Part shown: in pieces, positions 8,600-17,077 of the stretch
Layout: each line of letters begins with the position of its first letter
Numbering within the stretch: the stretch's first letter is position 1
Source of the DNA: WJJR01 sp964440935
Lineage (GTDB): Bacteria > Zixibacteria > MSB-5A5 > WJJR01
NCBI GenBank assembly: GCA_964440935.1
Contig: CAYTTY010000008.1
Span: 45,342-109,341 of the forward strand
Length of the DNA stretch: 64,000 nt
Direction: 5' to 3'
Translations under genes and position numbers: made by a program
The notes under the pieces: generated by a model
Seen by the model: the letters and a program-made list of their open reading frames with translations, nothing else
Told to the model about the DNA's origin: nothing
Database searches by the model: none

Positions 8600-9376
8600 A
8601 TGAACGAGCCGTCGCCACGGTTGGAGCAGCTTTTCTTCGATGTCTTTGAGGCGCTACCTCGTCAGGGTCCGGGCAATCATGTTGCCACAGCCAAAGCGTT
8701 CGCTCTTTGTCACGACTTGCCGACGTCACCGGCCGTGATTGACCTCGGCTGTGGTGTGGGTGCACAGACACTTGATTTGGCGGACCTGACCTCCGGGACC
8801 ATCGTGGCCGTGGATAACCATGCGCCGATCATTGAGCGGCTCCGCGCGATAATCGCTGAGCAGGATCTCTCGGAGCGCGTCTCAGCGGTTGTCGGCGATA
8901 TGGCGAACCTTGGATTGCCGCCGGCGAGTTTCGATCTCCTCTGGTCAGAGGGGGCACTTTACAACCTCGGTTTGGATAGTGCGCTTGGTGTTTGCAGCAC
9001 ATTGTTACGTTCTGGCGGCTACCTGGCTTTCAGCGATGCCGTCTGGCGAAAGCAGAATCCACCGCCTGAAGTCAAATCTGCATTTGACTCCGACTATCCG
9101 GACATGGGAACTGTTGCAGACGTTTTGGCGACCATCGAGCGACATCGATTCTCACCAATCGGGCACTTCACGCTGCCGGACGAGGCGTGGTGGGATGATT
9201 TCTACACCCCGATGCTGCAACGGATCGAGGAACTCCGGGGCCGCTACGCCGCCGACGAGGAGGCGATCACCTCACTCGATCAGATTGCACAGGAGCCTGA
9301 GATGCATCGGCAGTACTCTGACTATTATGCCTACGAGTTCTTTGTGGTGCGCCGGGTGGAGGTATCCACGAGTTGA
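8600..9376 (+). CDS. Class I SAM-dependent methyltransferase
   Basis: About 258 residues. Motif I is VIDLGCGVGAQTLDL, an acidic motif II follows (IVAVDN), then GDMANLG and the post-I strand FDLLWSEGALYNLG, and LRSGGYLAFSD as motif III. The substrate is unknown. A reading from 8564 would add 12 residues encoded by the end of the upstream repeat element, so ATG 8600 (MNEPSPRLEQ) is preferred. Inverted copies of the module B repeat end one base before it and begin four bases after its stop, so the gene is neatly bracketed. Confidence 0.85.
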   Translation: MNEPSPRLEQLFFDVFEALPRQGPGNHVATAKAFALCHDLPTSPAVIDLGCGVGAQTLDLADLTSGTIVAVDNHAPIIERLRAIIAEQDLSERVSAVVGDMANLGLPPASFDLLWSEGALYNLGLDSALGVCSTLLRSGGYLAFSDAVWRKQNPPPEVKSAFDSDYPDMGTVADVLATIERHRFSPIGHFTLPDEAWWDDFYTPMLQRIEELRGRYAADEEAITSLDQIAQEPEMHRQYSDYYAYEFFVVRRVEVSTS

Positions 9377-9380
9377 ATTC

Positions 9381-9448
9381 CATCACGCGCCCTCGCGTGA
9401 CGGCGATCTCTCATACCGGCAAGGCGTTACCCGAGGGCGGGTGACGCC
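9381..9448. repeat. Module B hairpin pair, inverted copy
   Basis: Two hairpins, 9381-9404 and 9423-9448, are the reverse complement of the module B cargo at 8491-8560. The copy begins four nt after the methyltransferase stop codon. Confidence 0.8.
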
Positions 9449-9471
9449 ACAGTCGGGGCCAGCCGCGTTCC

Positions 9472-9865
9472 TATAGCAATTGTCATAAGTCCTTCCCGTT
9501 TGGATCAGGGTGCCACGGGCCACTTGTGGTGAGTCGGCCGTAGCGAATCAAACCATCAGGCCCGTGCGTCCGCGTCTGCACAATCCCCCGTCCACGGGCC
9601 TCAAGGAGCCTGTTGAAAAAGTGCAAGAACTGATCATATCACGCACCGAGAAAGCGATCATCCGTAGGGGCGTACTGAGTACGCCCTGGCCCCGTAGCAG
9701 TTACGCGCAGAGGGCGTATTCAATACGCCCCTACGAAAGCACGTCTCCTGCATTGACACACGTTTTTCAACACGCCCCTCAAGGCCCGTGGCACCCGGAT
9801 GTCATCACGATACACACGGTGCCTTGCTACTCCTCGATCGGAGATTTATAATGACAACCGCTCTA
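9472..9865. mobile_element. MITE-like element with TATAGC ends, copy 2 (394 bp, nested inverted repeats)
   Basis: Outer ends: TATAGCAATTGTCATAAG at 9472 and its inverted partner ending at 9865. Moving inward, GGGTGCCACGGGCC (9508-9521) pairs with GGCCCGTGGCACCC (about 9784-9797); the CTCAAGG-to-TGTTGAAAAAG segment (about 9599-9620) pairs with TTTTTCAACACGCC and CCTCAAGG (about 9766-9785); at the centre, module A (9664-9686 and 9712-9735) folds on itself. There is no convincing ORF. Confidence 0.8.
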
Positions 9866-9870
9866 ATTCC

Positions 9871-9919
9871 GTAGCATGGTCATCTCGGCCATGCAGCACG
9901 GGCGGGACGCCCGTGCTAC
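9871..9919. repeat. REP-like GTAGC...GCTAC double hairpin
   Basis: An outer GTAGCA/TGCTAC closes two inner stems (CATGG/CCATG and GCACGGGC/GCCCGTGC). The same architecture with different stem sequence lies inside the ATP synthase operon at 50897-50943. It sits between a MITE-like element and the 3' end of the next, minus-strand gene, where it may act as a transcript-end structure. Confidence 0.7.
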
Positions 9920-9924
9920 GTTTG

Positions 9925-10674
9925 TCACACACTGAACTTCCACGCACACACCCACTCCGCCGGATGCGGATCGGGCGGACAGCCGATGCACTCGGTCGTG
10001 ATGCCCGGATCGACGGCGTGAGCGAACGTGGTGTATTCAACCGTGCCGCCCGATTTGCAGGGATAGGGATCCAGCCCCCTGCGTTCGCGGGCCGATTGCA
10101 CTCGGCACTTGTTCATGCGCAGAATCAGCGTGCTGTCGTCCATGTGCTCGATCGTGTACTCATTGACATGAGCGTAGAGGCGATGATGAAGCGCGGAGGC
10201 CAGTTTCAGAATGGGTGGCCCTGTGGGGAGCTCGTGGCGCGCTTCGATACAGGCGGCCTCGAACGGAGAGAAGCGCGACCAGGCGTTATCATTACAAGTC
10301 TTCGCCGTATCCATACCGTGGGTGTTCTCGACCGCCTGGAACCAGATGCCGTCATTAGCCAGCCAGTTGACCGACAGGGCGTCAAGCAGTTCGCGCAACT
10401 CACGGGCGGACTTGTTCTTCAGGGCCACCGGCAGGCCCTCCTTATCGACCTCGAAGCCCAGCACTTTGCCGAGACGTTTCATCTGCAGGCCAAAGGAGAC
10501 CGGCCACACCTTCTGTTCGATCGCGATGCACTCGTCGAGACCCTTCTCACGCTCGACCTCCTGCCACCAGTGAGCATAATGGACAATCGTCCGGTGGAAG
10601 GCATTCAGGATCAATGTCAACAAGTCATCATGGGACTGTAAGTCAGGTTGGGGGACGGATTCTGGGTCGGCCAT
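9925..10674 (-). CDS. DUF6125-like cytosolic protein
   Basis: The 249-residue protein starting MADPESVPQPDL resembles the DUF6125 / ATC-hydrolase-related group: an alpha-helical N-terminal half with conserved HYAHWWQEVEREKG and GLQMKRLGK, then a C-terminal half with conserved cysteines (MNKCRVQSARERRGL, PYPCKSGG, ECIGCPPDP, WVCAWKF). The cysteines suggest metal or substrate binding, but no function is established. ATG 10674 is chosen because GGAG stands seven nt upstream; a longer reading to 10944 overlaps the divergent methyltransferase gene and is unlikely. Confidence 0.7.
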   Translation of the reverse strand: MADPESVPQPDLQSHDDLLTLILNAFHRTIVHYAHWWQEVEREKGLDECIAIEQKVWPVSFGLQMKRLGKVLGFEVDKEGLPVALKNKSARELRELLDALSVNWLANDGIWFQAVENTHGMDTAKTCNDNAWSRFSPFEAACIEARHELPTGPPILKLASALHHRLYAHVNEYTIEHMDDSTLILRMNKCRVQSARERRGLDPYPCKSGGTVEYTTFAHAVDPGITTECIGCPPDPHPAEWVCAWKFSV

Positions 10675-10696
10675 CGTCTGCTCCAATCGGAATATC

Positions 10697-10725
10697 TTGT
10701 GACAGCTCGTACAAGGGCATGATAC
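10697..10725 (+). promoter_or_regulatory. Possible sigma-70 promoter for the methyltransferase pair
   Basis: TTGTGA (10697-10702) and TGATAC (10720-10725) are separated by 17 nt and lie 54 nt before the ATG at 10779, inside the divergent gap. The match is only moderate. Confidence 0.3.
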
Positions 10726-10778
10726 AAAATGGGATATCTGATTCCAGTGGATTTGCCGTCTGCCGATACAAGAAATGA

Positions 10779-11525
10779 ATGGATACGCAGATTCTGACAC
10801 CTCAACGGCGGCCCGCACCGTCGCCCGAACCGGTCGACAAGAGGGACGAGTTCGACCACTACTGGGAAACGCGAAATCTGCGTTCGGTCGATCTGCGCAC
10901 GCGACGGCGGATTGCCATTGTCGAATCGATGCTGGGGAGCGCACCGGGAGCGCTGCTCGATGTCGGGTGTGGTCGTGGATCGGTCGCTGCGCACTTCGCG
11001 GAGAACGGCTACAATGTTACTGCGGTAGACATTTCCCCCTTGGCGATTCGCTGGACTGAACGGCAGCATCCGGTCGTCAATGCCTGTGTCCTGGATGTCG
11101 AAAGTGAACCGCTACCGGGACAATTCGACGTGATTCTCAGTCTGGAAGTATTGCAACAGGTTCGGCATCCGGTCGATGTCTTGACGAAGATGTGCGAGGC
11201 TCTGTTGCCAGACGGATGTCTGATCGTCAGCTTGCCCAACGAGTTTCACCTGGCGCGACGGTTGAGCATACTTGCCGGCCGAATCAACTTTGGCGGAATT
11301 GACGATACGCATATCAAGCTGTACACGCCACGGGAGCACCGGCGGCTGTTTGAACGCTGTGGGTTGACAATCGATATGGTCGGCACGCAGTCGATTGTAC
11401 CGCCGCGTCTGTTTAATGGGAGACTGCATGATTTGACGGGGCCGCTGGCGCAGGCGTGGCCGTCCCTGTTTGCACTGTCCAGCGTCTATCGATTGACGCG
11501 AACGGAACGATCGTCCATCCTCTGA
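10779..11525 (+). CDS. Class I SAM-dependent methyltransferase
   Basis: A 248-residue methyltransferase with motif I LLDVGCGRGSVAAHF, VTAVDIS as the acidic strand, FDVILSLEVLQQVRHP and LPDGCLIVSLPNE. The C-terminal part resembles methyltransferases acting on small molecules or glycans (IKLYTPREHRRLFERCG). It is followed by a second methyltransferase 18 nt downstream, so the two probably work in one pathway. Substrates are not visible. Confidence 0.85.
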   Translation: MDTQILTPQRRPAPSPEPVDKRDEFDHYWETRNLRSVDLRTRRRIAIVESMLGSAPGALLDVGCGRGSVAAHFAENGYNVTAVDISPLAIRWTERQHPVVNACVLDVESEPLPGQFDVILSLEVLQQVRHPVDVLTKMCEALLPDGCLIVSLPNEFHLARRLSILAGRINFGGIDDTHIKLYTPREHRRLFERCGLTIDMVGTQSIVPPRLFNGRLHDLTGPLAQAWPSLFALSSVYRLTRTERSSIL

Positions 11526-11543
11526 CAAGGCCTGGGCCTCACA

Positions 11544-12407
11544 ATGGTTGAAGCGATCACACGAGTCAACGACGCGGCCGGGACGTTCTCCGAGCGTTTC
11601 CCGATCCTGTTCGATCCGACCGGTCGTATCGAAAAGGCCTCGAAAGTCGTCGCGGTTCTGCACGACTACTTCGGAGAGAAAACGTCAGACGCGGTGGTGG
11701 TCGACGTCGGCTGCTCAACCGGGATCATGACGCGTCACTTCGCGCAGTTTTTCGGACGTGTCATTGGTCTTGATAATGACAGTGTCGGAGTCGTCCACGG
11801 CGCACGTCTCGCAAAGGAGGCGGGAATTGGCGTTGACCGTCTGCAATTCTGCGGCGGCGACGGCTGTGCGATGCCGCTGAGGGACAACTCCGTCGATGGT
11901 GTTATCTGCAATCAAGTGTACGAACACGTCGATGATCAAACCGGTTTGATGGACGAAATCAACCGGGTGTTGCGGCCGGGCGGCGTGTGTTACTTCGGTT
12001 GTGGGACGCGCCATGTGCTGATCGAAGGGCACTACAAGCTGCCGTTCTTGTCGTGGATTCCACACTGGCTGGCTGACATTTACATGAAGCTGGCCGGCTG
12101 GGACGTGCGCTACGATGTGCGCCTGCTCTCGTACCGCAATCTGCGCAGACTGGTCCGGCGATTCGGCGTGATTGATTACACGATTGATATCATTAAGCGT
12201 CCGGTGACGTATGCCGATGGCGAGCGCGGATGGATTCGTAAATGGGTGCAAACGTGGCCGAATTGGCTCTTGAAAGTGCTACTGCCGATAATTCCCATCC
12301 ATGTCTGGGCGCTGGCGAAACCGGGCGAGAATGGTCACATTGGCCCCGGACAGTTCACACATCGACACGAACAACCGGCTCCGAACAGGACAGCGGATGA
12401 TGTATAG
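11544..12407 (+). CDS. Class I SAM-dependent methyltransferase
   Basis: A 287-residue protein. Motif I is VVVDVGCSTGIMTRHFAQ, followed by VIGLDNDS, DGVICNQVYEHVDDQTGLMDEI and LRPGGVCYFGCGTRH. The C-terminal third is basic and amphipathic (WIPHWLADIYMKLAGWD, WPNWLLKVLLPIIPIHVWAL), suggesting membrane association. Its last 11 nt overlap the start of the prepilin peptidase gene. Confidence 0.85.
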   Translation: MVEAITRVNDAAGTFSERFPILFDPTGRIEKASKVVAVLHDYFGEKTSDAVVVDVGCSTGIMTRHFAQFFGRVIGLDNDSVGVVHGARLAKEAGIGVDRLQFCGGDGCAMPLRDNSVDGVICNQVYEHVDDQTGLMDEINRVLRPGGVCYFGCGTRHVLIEGHYKLPFLSWIPHWLADIYMKLAGWDVRYDVRLLSYRNLRRLVRRFGVIDYTIDIIKRPVTYADGERGWIRKWVQTWPNWLLKVLLPIIPIHVWALAKPGENGHIGPGQFTHRHEQPAPNRTADDV

Positions 12408-13209
12408 TGAATACTGCCTGATCGAATTTCAGAGCACACTGATCGCGTGGATTCTGACGGCGATTCTGGGCCTGGCCGTGGGCAGCTTTGTCAATGTGCT
12501 GATCTGGCGGCTGCCCAATGACGAGTCGATTATCCGTCCGCGGTCACGCTGTCCCGAGTGCAAGAACTTATTGCGCTGGTACCACAATATACCGGTGGTT
12601 TCGTGGGTGATGTTGCGGGGCCGGTGCGGGTTCTGCCGAACACGCATCAGTTGGGTCTACCCGTTGGTGGAGCTGCTGTGTGCCGGGTTGTTTTTGATGT
12701 TCTTCTGGCGGTATGGCGCATCGCTGGTGACGATTGGGTTCTGGTATTTTGCCGCATCATTAGTGGCGATCCTGTTCATTGATTGGAAGCATCAGATTAT
12801 CCCCAATACACTCAGCTATCCGTTGGTTGTCGTGGGTTTGCTGGTGTCACTTGTTTCACCGCACATCACCATCTGGCAATCACTCGGCGGGGCGGTTGTC
12901 GGGTTTGCCGGTTTTCTGGGAATCGCCTACCTGGGAGAGACGCTTTTCAAGAAGGAGAGCCTGGGGGGTGGCGACATCAAACTGGCGGCGGGATTAGGCG
13001 CGTTTTTAGGCATTTGGAAAGTGCTGCTCGTATTCATTCTGTCGGCCGTCGTTGGATTGATCGCTTCGCTGGTGATGATGATGTTCTCAAAGGAACTGCG
13101 TGAGCATCGCGTGATACCGTTTGGTCCCTTCCTGGCGATTGCGGCCGTGATTGCGGGATTCTGGGGCGATGCGATACTGCGTTTGTATGTCACGTACATG
13201 TTCCCATAG
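12397..13209 (+). CDS. pilD: Prepilin peptidase / N-methyltransferase
   Basis: A 270-residue type IV prepilin leader peptidase that cleaves and N-methylates type IV pilins and pseudopilins at the inner membrane. The N-terminal methyltransferase domain contains SFVNVLIWRLP and the zinc tetracysteine (CPEC ... CGFC). The two catalytic aspartates are in FIDWKHQIIPN and GGGDIKLAAGLG. About eight membrane spans are visible. The start at 12397 (or the next ATG, 12400) overlaps the upstream methyltransferase gene. No pilin gene is adjacent, so this is likely the shared peptidase for loci elsewhere. Confidence 0.93.
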   Translation: MMYSEYCLIEFQSTLIAWILTAILGLAVGSFVNVLIWRLPNDESIIRPRSRCPECKNLLRWYHNIPVVSWVMLRGRCGFCRTRISWVYPLVELLCAGLFLMFFWRYGASLVTIGFWYFAASLVAILFIDWKHQIIPNTLSYPLVVVGLLVSLVSPHITIWQSLGGAVVGFAGFLGIAYLGETLFKKESLGGGDIKLAAGLGAFLGIWKVLLVFILSAVVGLIASLVMMMFSKELREHRVIPFGPFLAIAAVIAGFWGDAILRLYVTYMFP

Positions 13210-13429
13210 CAAACGCGATCGTCTCCGTTTGATCATCACACAATCTGAAGAGTTGTGCTGTGGGGTGCCCCGGAAATCGGTTCGCATCGGAGATGAATTG
13301 CGCACTTCAAGGCGAGCAGGCGGAACTGTACCGGCCAGGACACACGTGTATGCGTCTGTGGGGGGAACCATCCCGTCCGAGACGGGAGGCGACGAGAGTC
13401 TAGTGGATTTGTTCTACTGCGTTTGGGCC

Positions 13430-13606
13430 CTACGACGTCACTTTACGCTCACGCTTGAATTTGGCGTGGCACGACTTGCACCGCTTGGGAGATTGATTGT
13501 AGCCCTTCTCCTCGAAGTACTCCTGTGCCGACGCGGTGAAGACAAATTCTTCTCCGCAGTCGACGCAGACCAGAATGCGATATTTGCGATCGCTGTCGTC
13601 AGCCAT
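13430..13606 (-). CDS. Small zinc-ribbon protein
   Basis: A 58-residue protein with CVDCGEEF and CKSCHAKF, a complete two-knuckle zinc ribbon, joined by FTASAQEYFEEKGY and ending in a basic tail. It matches the widespread probable zinc-ribbon family of unknown function (zf-trcl type). ATG 13606 has AAGGAGG at good spacing; a reading from 13645 adds 13 residues without a ribosome site. It lies downstream of the NtrC-type regulator on the same strand. Confidence 0.85.
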   Translation of the reverse strand: MADDSDRKYRILVCVDCGEEFVFTASAQEYFEEKGYNQSPKRCKSCHAKFKRERKVTS

Positions 13607-13945
13607 CGACCCCTCCTTGAGCAATTGTGAACTGTCCGGCGTCATCCCGATATGCGCCGGATATAAACTGCGGAGTTGTGGTTCCGCCGATCGGTGGGAA
13701 CCCTCCCTGAGTTAACTCACTCGCCTGTGCCCAATCCGTGGGCCGGTGTCGTAGTACTGCCGGTACGGGACGACTCTGCCGGTGGCGACGGTGTGGGTTG
13801 CTGCCCGGTGATGGTCTCATCACCCTCTGATCCGCTTCCCCTACAAGCGGGTCCAATGCGCCAGCGACAGCCCTACGAGACAGATGTTTGACGCATCTGT
13901 CAATACAAAAGTGATCCATCACTGCCAATTTCCGTTCGTGCAGAA
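13607..13945. other. Intergenic gap with two short palindromes
   Basis: No credible gene. GGTGATG-GTCT-CATCACC (13806-13823) and GACAGATG-N7-CATCTGTC (about 13877-13899) are perfect hairpins. Neither has a T-run on the minus strand, where the adjacent genes are transcribed. Confidence 0.5.
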
Positions 13946-15316
13946 TCAGTTATGCGAGTAGTCAATCTCGTACCGCTTCAGCTTCTCAAAGAGCGTTGTA
14001 TAGTCAATCTTAAGAATTTCGGCTGTTTTCCGTTTGTTGCCGCGTGTCTGATCGAGCACCCGCAGGATCATCGCCCGCTCCGCCTGCATCTGGGCGTGTT
14101 GGCCCACTTCCTTCAATCCCGCACCTTCGCGGAGACGGATTTCCTGGGCGGACGGTATGCGAATCGCGATGTGTTCCGGCGTGATATGCCGCCCTTCACA
14201 GAGGATGATCGCCCGTTCGATCGTGTTTTCGAGTTCCCGCACATTGCCCGGCCAGTTGTACCGATCCATCAACTTGAGCGCGTCTTTGGACATCTTCTTC
14301 GCCGGCTTCTTCATTTCGGCGCAGTACTTCGCAATGAAGTAATCGGTCAACATCGGGATGTCCTCACGGCGCTCGCGCAATGGGGGGATACGAACCGGGA
14401 AGACCGACAGACGGTAGTACAAATCCTCACGAAACGTCTTATTATCAATCGCCTCTTTCAGGTCGACATTGGTGGCGGCGATCATGCGGACATCGACACT
14501 GATCTGCTTGGTGCCGCCGAGCCGCTCGAATGTCTTCTGCTGGAGAAACCGCAGCAGCTTCGCCTGCAACGCCATATCCATGTCCCCGACCTCGTCGAGG
14601 AAAACCGTGCCCCCATCGGCGATCTCGAATTTGCCGAGCTTGAGACGATTTGATGATGTGAAGGCCCCCTGCTCAGATCCGAATAGTTCGTTTTCCAAAA
14701 GCTCGCGCGGGATGGCCGCGCAGTTGATCGTGATGTATGGCTTCTCGCGTCGCGACGAGAGAGAGTGGACCCCGGCCGCGAAGAGCTCTTTACCGGTGCC
14801 GCTCTCGCCTTGGAAGAGGACGGTCGTTTCCGAATCGGCGACTTTCTTGACCAAGGCCTCGACCTCGCGCATGGCTAGTGATGTGCCAATAATCTGGTTG
14901 TAGCCCATCCGGTTGGCTAACTCACTGCGGAGCAATGAGTTCTCTGCCAGCAGCCGACGGTTCTCCAGTGCCCGATCAATGAGGACGGTGAGGTGATCGG
15001 GGTCAAAGGGTTTTGTCAGGAAGTCAAAGGCGCCCATCTTAATCGCCGAGACGGCGGTTTCGATGGTCCCGTAGGCAGTCATCACAATGACAGCCGTTTC
15101 GGGATCGCGCTCTTTGACCGCGCTCAGTACCTGAAGGCCATCCATTTCCGGCAGCTTCAGGTCGGTGAGGACGAGGTCAAATTGCTGGGATTTGGACTTT
15201 TCAACCGCCGAATTACCGTTGCGGGCGACCTCGACCTCGTGGCCCTTCGCCGTCAACGTCTCGGCCAGCATGCGTCGTACGGAGTCTTTATCGTCAACAA
15301 CCAGAATGGATGACAT
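13946..15316 (-). CDS. NtrC-family sigma-54 response regulator with GAFTSS loop
   Basis: 456 residues in three domains. The receiver (1-120) has phosphoacceptor Asp in VLTDLKLPEMDG and TKPFDPD. The AAA+ domain (about 140-370) has Walker [11 protein letters not shown], Walker B VFLDEVGDMD and arginine-finger region REDLYYRL. The C-terminal HTH is NKRKTAEILKIDYTTLFEKL. The sigma-54 contact loop, normally GAFTGA, reads GAFTSS. RBS GGGAGA precedes ATG. It is transcribed divergently from the STAS gene; its partner kinase is not adjacent. Confidence 0.93.
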   Translation of the reverse strand: MSSILVVDDKDSVRRMLAETLTAKGHEVEVARNGNSAVEKSKSQQFDLVLTDLKLPEMDGLQVLSAVKERDPETAVIVMTAYGTIETAVSAIKMGAFDFLTKPFDPDHLTVLIDRALENRRLLAENSLLRSELANRMGYNQIIGTSLAMREVEALVKKVADSETTVLFQGESGTGKELFAAGVHSLSSRREKPYITINCAAIPRELLENELFGSEQGAFTSSNRLKLGKFEIADGGTVFLDEVGDMDMALQAKLLRFLQQKTFERLGGTKQISVDVRMIAATNVDLKEAIDNKTFREDLYYRLSVFPVRIPPLRERREDIPMLTDYFIAKYCAEMKKPAKKMSKDALKLMDRYNWPGNVRELENTIERAIILCEGRHITPEHIAIRIPSAQEIRLREGAGLKEVGQHAQMQAERAMILRVLDQTRGNKRKTAEILKIDYTTLFEKLKRYEIDYSHN

Positions 15317-15429
15317 CAGTCTCTCCCGCCAAGTGGCTCACACAGTGAGTATCGGCCAAATCCAATATTCCCTTATCCTGGTCCCATACCTGTTGCCAAA
15401 CAATTGCTGACCCAAAGAAGGGGAGACTG

Positions 15430-15458
15430 TTGCCGCCGTCGCAGCGATTCGGTATAAT
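15430..15458 (+). promoter_or_regulatory. Sigma-70 type promoter for the STAS gene
   Basis: TTGCCG (15430-15435), a 17-nt spacer and a consensus TATAAT (15453-15458). The predicted start site leaves a leader of roughly 35 nt before ATG 15501. Confidence 0.6.
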
Positions 15459-15500
15459 GCTCGGTCAATGCCCGTATGGGACGGTGCAGCAGGAGGACTG

Positions 15501-15842
15501 ATGAAACTTAATTCATGGGAAAAGGACGGGGTCGCCATTCTGCAGCCCAAAGGCAAGCTGATGGGAGGCTCGGATACGGGTGACCTCGACGAACGGCTGT
15601 ACTCGCTGGTGGGGCAGGGGAAACTGAAGGTGATCCTGGATTTGGGTGAGACCGACTGGATCAACTCCTCGGGCCTCTCGATTCTGATTCATCATTGGAA
15701 GAAGTACAACGACGCCGGTGGGAATTTGCGACTGGCCAATCTGACGAACAAGATCGAGAAGATTCTGGTCATCTCAAAGCTGACATCGGTGTTCGACACG
15801 TACGATACCCTTGATGAGGCAGTGGCCAGCTTCAAAGAGTGA
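15501..15842 (+). CDS. STAS-domain anti-sigma factor antagonist
   Basis: A 113-residue stand-alone STAS domain like SpoIIAA/RsbV. The phosphorylatable serine is in TDWINSSGLSILI. Such proteins bind and inactivate an anti-sigma kinase when unphosphorylated. AGGAGG stands just before ATG 15501, so the longer reading from 15468 is rejected. No anti-sigma kinase or PP2C phosphatase is nearby, so its partners must be encoded elsewhere. Confidence 0.88.
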   Translation: MKLNSWEKDGVAILQPKGKLMGGSDTGDLDERLYSLVGQGKLKVILDLGETDWINSSGLSILIHHWKKYNDAGGNLRLANLTNKIEKILVISKLTSVFDTYDTLDEAVASFKE

Positions 15843-15911
15843 ACATCGGCCATTCTCAATGTGTCGCCCCCCATTCCGGGGGGCGTGAATTCTCTACTGA
15901 TCAGAGGTGTA

Positions 15912-16631
15912 ATGGGTTCTCTTAAAGGGTGCCGCGTCATTGTGACGGGTGCATCAAAAGGTATTGGCCGCGCCATCGCTGAACGATTGGCCGATGATGG
16001 GGCCAAGTTGGCACTGGTGGCACGCAGCAAGGATCTGCTCGACGAACGCGCGGCCGACTGCACGGATCGCGGCGCGCAGTGTCAAGCATTCGTGTGTGAT
16101 GTCTCCGATACCGATGCGGTTGCTAAGGCGTTCACATTGGCCATGGAATGGCTCGGCGGTATCGACGTGCTCGTCAACAACGCCGGGTTGGGACACTTTG
16201 GGTCGATTGAAGAATTGGAGATTGAACGGTTCGATGAAATGATCGACACTAATCTGCGTGGCGTGTTTCTCTGCTCCCGTGTCGTCGTGCCGCGCATGAA
16301 ATCCGATGGTGGCGGCTCGATCATCAACATTTCTTCGATTGCCGGTAAGAACGGATTCAAAGGCGGAGCGGGCTACTCGGCATCGAAATTCGGCGTGATG
16401 GGGATGTCGGAGTGCATGAGCCTCGACCTCCGTCCACACAACATTCGTGTAGCAGCGATCTGCCCCGGCTCCGTCAACGCCCCTGATTTCCGCACGGGAC
16501 GCTCCGGACGCATCGCCGACGAGAACATGATCCAGGCCAGCGACGTCGCCGAAGCGGTCGCCTACATTGCCTCCCAACCGTCCCGTATCTTCATCCGCGA
16601 CCTGGAAATCCGAGTGACGAATCCCTCGTAG
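15912..16631 (+). CDS. Short-chain dehydrogenase/reductase
   Basis: A 239-residue classical SDR. It has the NAD(P)-binding TGASKGIGRAI, NNAG (LVNNAGLGHFG), catalytic Ser in INISSIAGKNG and Tyr-x3-Lys in YSASKFG, then PGSVNAP. The basic residue after the glycine motif region (ARSKD) suggests NADP. ATG 15912 follows AGAGGTGTA; the in-frame 15861 start would overlap the end of the STAS intergenic and lacks a ribosome site. Substrate unknown; broad 3-ketoacyl reductase-like activity is possible. Confidence 0.88.
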   Translation: MGSLKGCRVIVTGASKGIGRAIAERLADDGAKLALVARSKDLLDERAADCTDRGAQCQAFVCDVSDTDAVAKAFTLAMEWLGGIDVLVNNAGLGHFGSIEELEIERFDEMIDTNLRGVFLCSRVVVPRMKSDGGGSIINISSIAGKNGFKGGAGYSASKFGVMGMSECMSLDLRPHNIRVAAICPGSVNAPDFRTGRSGRIADENMIQASDVAEAVAYIASQPSRIFIRDLEIRVTNPS

Positions 16632-17077
16632 GTCAACTACTGTCCGATTGATAGTAAGGGCGTGGGTGGCTGCGAATTCTGAACGTCGTCCCGCGAAGCG
16701 GAAGAACACCCGGGCACGATCTTCACAGCCCCTCCGATAGGACCAACGATAGGTGACGAAGTCCAGCGCCTTATAGCAATTGTCACAAATCCTTTCTGTT
16801 TGGATCTGTGTGCCACGCCCTAAAGGGCACTGTTGAATTTGGGTGAGAAAGTCAATCCAGAGGATGAATTGTAGGAGTAGATCGAGTAAAGTGAAGGTAA
16901 TGCAAATGTGGACCCTGCGTAGCGTAGCGAGCGAGACAAGAGCAGACCAGTAGCTGGGCGCTGATGACGTGGCACCTGCAGTACATGCTTTGAGAGTAAC
17001 TGAATTCGTCAGTTCTCTAATTTGTGCTTGTTGAAAAAGCGATTACTGCAACTCGGGCGCTGCATTCGACTCAGAGG
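16632..17077. other. Intergenic gap with a solo MITE end
   Basis: At 16772 there is a left end TATAGCAATTGTCACAAATC followed by TTTGGATCTGTGTGCCACG and a TGTTGAA segment (about 16830), in the same order as in the full elements. A matching TTGTTGAAAAAG is at about 17029. The right outer end is missing, so this is a decayed copy. No gene is visible. Confidence 0.55.

Noticed and set aside
9510..9851. Open frames across the 9472-9865 element
   Set aside because: They are read through nested inverted repeats with no ribosome site and no protein-like pattern; the palindromes explain the open frame.
13676..13891. Plus-strand frame in the gap before the NtrC gene
   Set aside because: No ribosome site, no domain, and it crosses two perfect hairpins.
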